DNA from: an uncultured Bacteroidales bacterium | GTDB taxonomy: Bacteria > Bacteroidota > Bacteroidia > Bacteroidales > FEN-979 | Assembly (NCBI GenBank): GCA_903903985.1 | Contig: CAIVAT010000173.1 | Span: 1-60,318, forward strand | DNA: 60,318 nt | Reading direction: 5' to 3' | Shown here: positions 49,766 through 56,814 of the stretch, piece by piece | Position numbering within the stretch: the stretch's first letter is position 1 | Layout of the letters: each line of letters begins with the position of its first letter | Position numbers and translations under genes: made by a program | Notes under the pieces: model-generated | What the model was told of the DNA's origin: nothing | Databases searched by the model: none | The model's input: the letters and a program-made list of their open reading frames with translations, nothing else

Positions 49766-50185
49766 TTATTCAGCCAGGAGCTGGATTTCATAGGTAACTT
49801 CCATGGCTTTTTTGTAAACAAATGAAACGCCGCAGTACCTTTCCTGTGATAACTCAACCGCTTTTTTTAACTGTTCCATCTGTAAATCATGGCCTGAGAA
49901 TTCATAAACCACATGCATCTTGTCATAGTGCTTAGGATGTTCCTCCGTTACTTCGGCTTCCACGCGGATATTCAGCCCGGTGAATTCCACCCGCATTTTT
50001 TTTAAAATGGAAACCACATCCATCCCGGTGCAACCGGCCAGGGCAGCCAGCATCAATTCCTTGGGGCGGCAGCCTTTGTCTTCGCCTCCCACCACGGGCA
50101 TGGCGTCCATCATCACCTGGTGTCCGCTCACAGTGGCATCGAACAACATGTTTCCTTTCCAGGAAGTATTAACAGTGTGTTTCAT
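49766..50185 (-). CDS. OsmC/Ohr-family thiol peroxidase-like protein
   Basis: 139 aa, OsmC family. The two conserved cysteines are visible in LAGCTGMDVVS and ERYCGVSF, where OsmC/Ohr proteins reduce organic hydroperoxides or sulfane sulfur. The VVGGEDKGCRPKELMLAALAG stretch is family-typical (seen as GGEDKGCRPKE and LMLAALAGC). It is cytoplasmic. Placement next to DUF302 and the sulfur operon suggests protection from reactive sulfur or peroxides. It transcribes with DUF302 on the minus strand. Confidence 0.88.
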   Translation of the reverse strand: MKHTVNTSWKGNMLFDATVSGHQVMMDAMPVVGGEDKGCRPKELMLAALAGCTGMDVVSILKKMRVEFTGLNIRVEAEVTEEHPKHYDKMHVVYEFSGHDLQMEQLKKAVELSQERYCGVSFVYKKAMEVTYEIQLLAE

Positions 50186-50219
50186 TTTAGGTAGCGTAAA
50201 TTGTTATCCTGCAAATTTA

Positions 50220-50834
50220 TTACTTTTTCGCAGTTAACAGAAAAACCGGATATTCCCTGGCCGTTCCTGGTTTTGTTTCTTTCCGGATGATAAAACATTG
50301 ACGATCGTCAATTACTTGGAATCCGCACGTTTCAACCTGGTGGATGAGTTCCGTGATGTCAAACCCATGGTGTACCTCCACCCCGGGATCGTGGAAAGAG
50401 CCATCCTCGGAATACAGATCGGCGATGGCAAGATATCCTCCGGGGAGCAGCATGGCGTAAAATTTTTGAAGAATGGCGTTCACATCTTTGATGTGATGCA
50501 ATACCATTTGGGTGAAGACGATGTCGAACCGTTTTTGGTCATAGGTTGATTCTTCAAGATCAAAAAACAAGGTTTCAATCTTTCCCTTGTCCCCGGCAGT
50601 GAGTTTTGTTTCTGCCATTTTCAACATCTCCATGGAGGTATCCATCAGGGTGATACCGGAAAAATAATCTTTCAGGAAAAAACTCAGTAATCCTGTTCCG
50701 GCACCGAATTCCAGCGCCTTCATGGATGGATTCACGGGAATGTGGTTCAACATTTCCCGGGCTACCGCCCTGGTCCGTTGCAGGTGCATCTGGTTCTGGT
50801 CCCAATGCAGTGCCTTTTCATCAAAATCACTCAT
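50220..50834 (-). CDS. Class I SAM-dependent methyltransferase
   Basis: 204 aa. The SAM-binding motif I appears as ALEFGAGTGLLSFFL, with the acidic loop of motif II in IVFTQMVLHHIKDV and a downstream ADLYSEDGSF. The fold and length fit the UbiE/COQ5-like or small-molecule methyltransferases of the Methyltransf_11/25 type. A thiol or sulfide methyltransferase role would fit the sulfur-rich neighbourhood, but nothing in the sequence proves the acceptor. It lies 34 bp beyond OsmC on the same strand, so it may share a transcript. Confidence 0.82.
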   Translation of the reverse strand: MSDFDEKALHWDQNQMHLQRTRAVAREMLNHIPVNPSMKALEFGAGTGLLSFFLKDYFSGITLMDTSMEMLKMAETKLTAGDKGKIETLFFDLEESTYDQKRFDIVFTQMVLHHIKDVNAILQKFYAMLLPGGYLAIADLYSEDGSFHDPGVEVHHGFDITELIHQVETCGFQVIDDRQCFIIRKETKPGTAREYPVFLLTAKK

Positions 50835-50850
50835 AGAAGGGCGTGCTCAA

Positions 50851-52164
50851 TTAATCGATGATCATTTTACGAACCATGGAATCGTTATCTGCCTGAATTT
50901 TAATCAAATAAATCCCTTTAGGCTGTCCGGAAAGATCGAACTGCTCCCTTCCGTTTTCTGATCCTGCCAAAATGCGTTGAACCATCATTCTTCCGGTGAT
51001 ATCCGAAACGGTGATCGTAGCGTTCTTGTTATCAAGCCCGCTGATCTGAATTGTGAATTGCCCGTGTGAAGGGTTTGGCGAAATGACCATGTTGATGCCT
51101 TTCCTTTGATCGGCAGGAACCCCTGCCGGAAAGTCAAAGTGAATGGTCCTTGCATCGGTAGCAGCAGTTGCGCAGGGCGACACGGCTGCAGCCGACAGCG
51201 TCAGTGTAACATTCATTCCGGTTTTATCGGCTGCACTTGGAAAATAATATCCTGTGAGCGCTCCCGCATTACTGAAGGTGCCGGTGCCTGACGTGAGCCA
51301 TGATACGGACGAATAGCTGGTGGCAGTGCCATGGAGGGGTACCTGTGTTACTGCGTTGGCACAGGTGGTGTCGGAACCCGCAAAAGCTTCCGGGACCTGG
51401 TTTACCGTCACATTTGCCGGTGCATCCGCTGCAAGCGATCCGTCTGAAACATGAGCGATATACTGGGTGTTGATACCCGGGGTAACCATTGGATTTTGGG
51501 CGGCAGATGTGAATCCTGCCGGAATGGAGGTCCATGAATAGGTATAGTTCCCGCTCCCGCCTGCCGGAACGACATTGAGTTGGGAAGTCTCACCGGCACA
51601 AATAAGGCCTGGTGTTGCAGAAGCTGTTGCAGTTAATGGAACACCAGCGCTTTCAGTCACCTCCAGGGTAGAAAGTTTGGTGTTTGCCTTCCCAACGCAA
51701 AATGCTCCGTAAAAAGTGACATTACCGGTTCCCGTTGCGGGTGCAGTCCACGTGAAATTCCAGATGGAAGTGCCCGACGAACTGCCGGCAGCTGTTTGGG
51801 TTACATATTTTGTTCCGCCCACCAGTTTGCTGCCCGTGCCGGCCGCAAGAACACCCAGTTGGGTCCCCGTGACATTCTGGGGGGAGACCTCAAATCCTTT
51901 TCTGCCGGTACCGGTCGCGGTCGCAGTAATCGTGTATATCGTACCCGGAACGTATCCCCCGGATGGGATGTTGGAGGTGATCCAGCCCGAAACAGCGACG
52001 GCAGAACCGCCATGGCAACTCACACAATTCGAATTATCGCCCGGGGAACCGGTTTTTGATGCGGGAGATCCGCCTGGGGAGGCAAATGCGAAAGTACCGA
52101 TTACCAGGGTAAGGAACAGGACACCCAGGGTCTTGTATAATAACTGCAATGATTGTTGTTTCAT
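50851..52164 (-). CDS. T9SS-exported choice-of-anchor V protein with c-type heme motif
   Basis: 437 aa. A signal peptide (about 1-28) is followed by CVSCHGG (C47-x2-C50-H51), a c-type heme attachment motif. Next is a choice-of-anchor V (Reeler-like) beta domain (about 55-185: SGWITSNIPSGGYVPGTIYT, TWTAPATGTGNVTFYGA), an Ig/PKD-like domain (about 190-345: GNYTYSWTSIPAGFTS) and a T9SS type A sorting domain (SPNPSHGQFTIQI, GIYLIKI). This family arrangement is known in Bacteroidota. The heme motif suggests an extracellular or surface electron-transfer role, but a single CxxCH with no other heme ligand visible could also be structural. It is the last minus-strand gene before a long noncoding stretch. 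Confidence 0.8.
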   Translation of the reverse strand: MKQQSLQLLYKTLGVLFLTLVIGTFAFASPGGSPASKTGSPGDNSNCVSCHGGSAVAVSGWITSNIPSGGYVPGTIYTITATATGTGRKGFEVSPQNVTGTQLGVLAAGTGSKLVGGTKYVTQTAAGSSSGTSIWNFTWTAPATGTGNVTFYGAFCVGKANTKLSTLEVTESAGVPLTATASATPGLICAGETSQLNVVPAGGSGNYTYSWTSIPAGFTSAAQNPMVTPGINTQYIAHVSDGSLAADAPANVTVNQVPEAFAGSDTTCANAVTQVPLHGTATSYSSVSWLTSGTGTFSNAGALTGYYFPSAADKTGMNVTLTLSAAAVSPCATAATDARTIHFDFPAGVPADQRKGINMVISPNPSHGQFTIQISGLDNKNATITVSDITGRMMVQRILAGSENGREQFDLSGQPKGIYLIKIQADNDSMVRKMIID

Positions 52165-52779
52165 TATTATTTCATTATTAAATTAAAATGTGTCCAACTG
52201 ATGAATTAGGGCATAAAAGTACCACTTTATTTGCTTTGAACGTGCTGTTATTTTCAGGGCAGCCCGGGATGCGCAATGCAACCCCGTTGCATCTTTCATG
52301 CCAGTTGTGCTTCAAACGCAGGAGTTTAGATTCCTTCTAAATTTTGCAACCGGGGAGAATGAACATATAGAAGGAGCGAATTGCAATTTTTTTTGATTCA
52401 ATGTGCCGGTGTGTTAAAAAGTGTTTAAAACTTTATCAACCTGATATTATATGATTTAGGACTTTTTGCCCAAAAGGCTTATTGACATTCAGGATTCAGC
52501 CGATTATCTTTGTTTGTGGAAACCAATCATTCATTTTGCTTCTCAGTATGTTGATTCACATGGTTTTCCAGGCGATCATTCGGCAGATGTATTTTTAAAC
52601 GTATTGCCCCAATGTTCCTTGACATCTTGATAAAGATTTTTTTCCGAAATTTTGTGTTTCGCTGATGACATCCTCCAGCCAGATTCATATCCGGGCTCAC
52701 ATATTTTGAATCAATCCTTTTCAGGGAGTTTTAAAGACAATTGATCTGACAGAAGCGTCAGGCTCAGGGCATGTTATGA
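52165..52779. other. 615-bp intergenic region with promoter and long leader
   Basis: Divergent between the heme-motif cargo gene (minus) and the tail-fibre-like protein gene (plus). A partial minus-strand -7 box (TACTTTTA, 52221-52214) has no good partner. A good plus-strand promoter is at 52482-52512. The roughly 260 nt from its predicted start to the ATG contain a 19-nt stretch (52664-52682) repeated in the coding region at 52954-52972 and a 16-codon frame (52548-52598) that is too short to trust. No RNA family is recognised. Confidence 0.6.
52482..52512 (+). promoter_or_regulatory. Promoter of the tail-fibre-like gene
   Basis: TTG (52482-52484), 20 bp, then TATCTTTG (52505-52512), an exact -7 box. 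Transcription would begin near 52519, about 260 nt before the ATG, giving an unusually long untranslated leader. Confidence 0.6.
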
Positions 52780-53994
52780 ATGAAACCGGTCATGAAAACT
52801 GTCATTGCCGTTTTTCTCATGTTTATGGCGAACAGCCTGTTTGCACAGGTTTCAATTAATTCCAACGGCATCCTTCCCGACAATTCGGCCATGCTTGATG
52901 TAAAATCCTCGTCGAAAGGGTTGTTGATTCCCAGGATGACCCTGTTGCAACGCGATGGCATCCTCCAGCCAGCCAATGGACTTCTTGTCTTTTGTACGGA
53001 TAATAACAGGTTGTATTTCAACCAGGGTACCCCGGCTGCAAAAAACTGGGTGATGGTTGCTTCCGGTGAAACCCTGGCCGCTGTAACCGCCAGCTTGCCC
53101 ATTGCCAGCTCGGGAGGCGTAACGCCCAATATATCTTTATCAGGAATTGTACCCGTTTCCAATGGCGGCACCGGGCAAGGCACGATTTCTCCAGGCAAGG
53201 TACTGGTAGGAAATGGCACATCCGGGATATTGATGCCAACCGATCTTCACTGGGACAATACCAACAACCGTTTAGGTATTGGCAATTCTTCGCCAACCGC
53301 GAAACTTGATGTTTTACAGCATGCTTATACAGCTCCAGCCATCCTCGGAGTAAACTCAAATTCAGCCGGAACCGGGATCGTTGGAGCCGGAAATGCGATT
53401 ACCGAACCTTTTCTTATGTCGGGAGGCTGCGGAGGGCAGTTCTTTGGAACTACCTATGGTTTGTATGTCTCCGCCTCGGCTTCCGGGAGTGCCACTGAAA
53501 GGTTTAGCGGTTATTTTGCCAATGGCACCTATTATACCTTCGTTTGCGGATACAAGCAGAATCCATCCACCTCGGCATGGACCAACTATAAAATTTACGG
53601 GACAGGAGTTGTCAATGGCCCGATCGTAAAAAGCGGCCATGGCGAACAGGTTTCCATGTTTTGTCCTTCGGTACCAGAACTTGTTGTCAATGACTACGGT
53701 ACCGGGAGGCTGATCTCCGGGAAATGCCATGTCGCATTTGATGCTGCATTATCGAACAGCATCACGGTTGACGACACCTTTCCACTCAAAGTCTTCATCC
53801 AGCCGGAAGGAGATTGCAAAGGACTCTTCGTCACAAATAAAACCCGGCAGGGTTTTGATGTGGTTGAACTGCAGAACGGCAAATCAAATATCCCCTTCTC
53901 GTGGTCAATTGCCGCAAGTTTATGCGATAAACTGAATGCTGCCGGAGAAATAGAATCGAAGCATGTTGGTCTCAGATTTCCAAAATTTGAATAG
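52780..53994 (+). CDS. Exported tail-fibre-like protein
   Basis: 404 aa with a signal peptide (about 1-23, ending FAQ). The first part (about 25-100) is the SSKGLLIPRMTLLQRDGI and GLLVFCTDNNRLYF pattern common to secreted tail-fibre-like Bacteroidota proteins. Glycine- and asparagine-rich repeats follow (VPVSNGGTGQGTI, NRLGIGNSSPTAKLDV), then a beta-rich C-terminal part (about 230-404) with several cysteines and no T9SS sorting domain. Similar proteins carry trimeric tail-fibre-like folds but are not phage genes in this setting. Function unknown; a surface adhesin is likely. ATG 52780 or ATG 52792 are both plausible starts. Confidence 0.7.
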   Translation: MKPVMKTVIAVFLMFMANSLFAQVSINSNGILPDNSAMLDVKSSSKGLLIPRMTLLQRDGILQPANGLLVFCTDNNRLYFNQGTPAAKNWVMVASGETLAAVTASLPIASSGGVTPNISLSGIVPVSNGGTGQGTISPGKVLVGNGTSGILMPTDLHWDNTNNRLGIGNSSPTAKLDVLQHAYTAPAILGVNSNSAGTGIVGAGNAITEPFLMSGGCGGQFFGTTYGLYVSASASGSATERFSGYFANGTYYTFVCGYKQNPSTSAWTNYKIYGTGVVNGPIVKSGHGEQVSMFCPSVPELVVNDYGTGRLISGKCHVAFDAALSNSITVDDTFPLKVFIQPEGDCKGLFVTNKTRQGFDVVELQNGKSNIPFSWSIAASLCDKLNAAGEIESKHVGLRFPKFE

Positions 53995-53999
53995 TCGGG

Positions 54000-54019
54000 A
54001 GCAGGCAATCGCCTGTTTT
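54000..54019 (+). terminator. Possible Rho-independent terminator after the tail-fibre-like gene
   Basis: AGCAGGC (54000-54006) pairs with GCCTGTT (54011-54017), one pair being G-T, across the 4-nt loop AATC, followed by a short T-run within 54016-54019. The stem is short and the T-tract weak. Confidence 0.4.
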
Positions 54020-54077
54020 ATAGGTTTTAAAGGGGCAGGAGCGGTTAGGATTTTAGACAGACTTTATAATCTGTTGC

Positions 54078-55445
54078 ATGATAAGACTTCTGGTTGTCAT
54101 ACTGATCACCCTATTGTTGAGAGTTTCCGGGAAATGCCAGCAAGGTATTTTTAATTCAGGAATTATCGGAGCCGATTCGGTTTGCATGGGGACGGTCTAT
54201 AAATACGGGATCCGTCCCCAACCTGGTATCGGCAACTATTACTGGACCTGTTCTGATGGCATGCACGTTTCGTTTACTCCGAATCCTGCAGCAGATACTG
54301 TTGTCGATGCCAGGTTTGAGAATTCAGCTTCAGGCAGGTTATTTGTAAATGCCATCACTCCCGACCAGGATACCATTGCCCTTGACTCACTTTACATCAC
54401 CGTTTTCACAATTCCTTCTTACCAGGACCCGGAGGGAAGAGACACCTTTTGCCAGGGATTGAACTATCATGCGATTTTATATAACGTCGCACCCATCAAC
54501 CATGCCACCGCATACCAGTGGGATTTTTCAGGGGTAGGCGCAACGACCATCACAGACCCTTCAAAAAATTTTGTATATGTAAATTTTCTTTCCGGAGTTC
54601 TCCCGGGAATTATTAAAGTGAAAGGGATCAATCAATGCGGGGAGGGTGAATTTTCTCTTCTTGGCCTTCCCATCACAGTAAATCCCACCCCAACGCCTTC
54701 CATCATCAGCGCCGACACCGGCAACATTGTTTGTAAAAATGCCCGGTTGATGTACACTGCTGATAAAGACTATAAAACCTATTCGTGGAGTATGGTAAAT
54801 GGAGGCAAATTGACCGGTGCACTGAAGAAAGAGGCAACGGTTGATTGGGATGCCACTCCCCAGGGGCAGATCAGCCTGACGGTTTCCAACGATCATGATT
54901 GCATGGCATCAACAAATTACGGGGTAATAAAAAACGACGGGTCGGCTCCCTTTCCGCCGAACATCTGGCTTTTTGGCTACAACCTGCTGGTTTGCAGCGA
55001 TTCTTCCGTTTCATCTTACCAGTGGTACCATGGAACTCCTGATGGAACAATCCAACTCATCCCGGGCGCAATATTCCAGGATTACCATGCCGACTCATCC
55101 AGTTACCAGGACTATTATGTAACTGCCTGCCTGGGGACCTGTTGCAATGAGTCTTCCCGCTTTAATTTTCACGCACAAACGGCTGCAACAACCGAAGTGG
55201 ATCAGCCCCGGGTGATGTTGTATCCAAACCCTGCAAGGGATATGATCTATTTAAAAAACGATTCCCAGGCAGGTTATCAAGGCATGTATGGAGTCGTTGA
55301 TCCGATGGGTCGCATTGTCAAGAGTGGCATCATAGACCACCAGGTTGCCGAGATTGGCCTTTCCGGACTCGCCGTGGGGTTATATTTCCTTTATATCCGG
55401 ACAGAAGGCAACCCTGGAAAGTTTATAAAATTTCTTAAAAATTAA
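54078..55445 (+). CDS. T9SS-exported PKD/Ig-like adhesin-like protein
   Basis: 455 aa. Signal peptide (about 1-20). Three PKD/Ig-like beta domains can be traced (about 25-115, 125-215 and 220-290), with repeated YxWDFSGVG, YSWSMVNGG and VNPTPTPSIIS-type elements and paired cysteines. The C-terminal 75 residues form a T9SS type A sorting domain (LYPNPARDMIYLKN, VGLYFLYIR). It contains no enzyme motif; a role in adhesion or display on the cell surface is likely. It is the first gene of a four-gene plus-strand run with small gaps (7, 9 and 6 bp) to the barrel protein, the TssR-like protein and the ABC ATPase, so it probably shares their transcript. Confidence 0.78.
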   Translation: MIRLLVVILITLLLRVSGKCQQGIFNSGIIGADSVCMGTVYKYGIRPQPGIGNYYWTCSDGMHVSFTPNPAADTVVDARFENSASGRLFVNAITPDQDTIALDSLYITVFTIPSYQDPEGRDTFCQGLNYHAILYNVAPINHATAYQWDFSGVGATTITDPSKNFVYVNFLSGVLPGIIKVKGINQCGEGEFSLLGLPITVNPTPTPSIISADTGNIVCKNARLMYTADKDYKTYSWSMVNGGKLTGALKKEATVDWDATPQGQISLTVSNDHDCMASTNYGVIKNDGSAPFPPNIWLFGYNLLVCSDSSVSSYQWYHGTPDGTIQLIPGAIFQDYHADSSSYQDYYVTACLGTCCNESSRFNFHAQTAATTEVDQPRVMLYPNPARDMIYLKNDSQAGYQGMYGVVDPMGRIVKSGIIDHQVAEIGLSGLAVGLYFLYIRTEGNPGKFIKFLKN

Positions 55446-55452
55446 CCGGTGC

Positions 55453-56805
55453 ATGAAAAAAACCGTTGCAATATTGATTTTCTGCCTGTTTCATTGCCAT
55501 GTATTTCATGCCCAGAATACCGGTCAGGTCTATGAAAAGGTTGAAAAATGCATCCAGGAGTACATGCAGCTTTCGCGCCTTGGGCCCGGGTATTCCAGGG
55601 AAATATCCCAGGATGTCATTGATCAGTTCAAAACACAATTTGAACGGGATGCTTTTTTATACTGGGATTTGTACCTGTCAGATGCTGACAGGCTATATCC
55701 TCCCCTGACATTTGAAGAGTATATCGACCTTGCTAAAAAAAAGTACAACCTGAAACAACCATTGCTTGATTATTCCGATGTTAAAATCAAGGTTCTTAAA
55801 AATAAAAAATATGCCAGCATTTATCTTAAAAAAACGAACCAGATTCTGAATGCCGATGATAAACCATTGTATAAGAACCAAATAGAATTGAGAATCGACA
55901 TGAGCCTTGACAAAGACCGGCCATTGATCCAGAACATTTTTGAGGTTAAACGGAACACCTTTTTCAGAAGCATGTCAGTTGATTTTAATTATATCCCATG
56001 GTCCAGTGTTTTCACAACGCTCACCGGCGAACCCGACATCCCGGTAGGACCTGATGAAAAGTATAAAGCATCTCAACTTTCCACAGGAATTGCCATACAG
56101 ATCGGAGCCCTGTTTGAAATGAGGCTCAGCAAAAATAAAATGGATGGCATATCCTTTTCATCGGGAATATCCTATTCACAATTACCCGTGTTCACCTCAA
56201 TGATTGAGTATTCAAAAAAAATGCCGGACACGCTTGATAAAAAGTCTGTCAATCCATTTACCTGCACAACCTTTGAAAGATCTCCGGAGATGAAGGAAAA
56301 AATCGTATTGACAAAATGGGAAATCCCGTTCCTGTTAAATATTCACTTCGGCAATTGGGCTTATTTAAAAGCCGGCCCTGCAATCGCTTATGTTACCGGA
56401 ACCTCGGAGGTACACTATGTGATGAGCAGAACCGGAGGAGATTTATTGACAAACCTCAGGACCCTTGACCATATTTTCATCGATGTTGATCACGAACTCG
56501 ATCAAAGCAATTATGGGTATTACCGCGACAGGAATTACCGTTTTCCCCTGGAAAAATTCTTAAATAAAATAAATTTTTCCTTTCAGTTCGCAGCTGGATT
56601 TGAAAAGCAATTCAGCAACTTCAGCATCGGGCTGGAACCCAATATGAGTATCGGGATGAATCCCCTTTATCACTGCTCATTACCGGGATTTTATCAAGCG
56701 TACAGCGAAAAACATTTCACCTCAGTTCTTGAATCGCCCAAAATGCCTGCTGTTGAGTTTGCAGCAGGCATCCGGTTTATCATCAGCTATTTGTTTAAAA
56801 ATTAA
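55453..56805 (+). CDS. Outer-membrane beta-barrel protein with N-terminal soluble domain
   Basis: 450 aa with a signal peptide (about 1-19, FHAQ). The N-terminal half (about 22-185) is a charged, helix- and strand-mixed soluble domain (VYEKVEKCIQEYMQL, DRPLIQNIFEV) of no recognised family. The C-terminal half (about 190-450) has the alternating aromatic/polar strands of an outer-membrane barrel (SFSSGISYSQLPVFTSM, PFLLNIHFGNWAYLKAGPAIAY, FQFAAGFEKQF), ending IISYLFKN. It is a typical Bacteroidota outer-membrane protein of unknown role, sitting between the secreted adhesin-like protein and the TssR-like envelope protein, with which it may form one complex. Confidence 0.75.
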   Translation: MKKTVAILIFCLFHCHVFHAQNTGQVYEKVEKCIQEYMQLSRLGPGYSREISQDVIDQFKTQFERDAFLYWDLYLSDADRLYPPLTFEEYIDLAKKKYNLKQPLLDYSDVKIKVLKNKKYASIYLKKTNQILNADDKPLYKNQIELRIDMSLDKDRPLIQNIFEVKRNTFFRSMSVDFNYIPWSSVFTTLTGEPDIPVGPDEKYKASQLSTGIAIQIGALFEMRLSKNKMDGISFSSGISYSQLPVFTSMIEYSKKMPDTLDKKSVNPFTCTTFERSPEMKEKIVLTKWEIPFLLNIHFGNWAYLKAGPAIAYVTGTSEVHYVMSRTGGDLLTNLRTLDHIFIDVDHELDQSNYGYYRDRNYRFPLEKFLNKINFSFQFAAGFEKQFSNFSIGLEPNMSIGMNPLYHCSLPGFYQAYSEKHFTSVLESPKMPAVEFAAGIRFIISYLFKN

Positions 56806-56814
56806 AACGGGAAT

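Noticed and set aside
52548..52598. 16-codon open frame in the long leader
   Set aside because: Too short, no supporting ribosome-binding or conservation evidence; could be chance.
52780..53994. Tail-fibre-like protein as evidence of a prophage
   Set aside because: No other phage genes, integrase or attachment sites are nearby, and the protein has a signal peptide, as Bacteroidota surface proteins of this type do.
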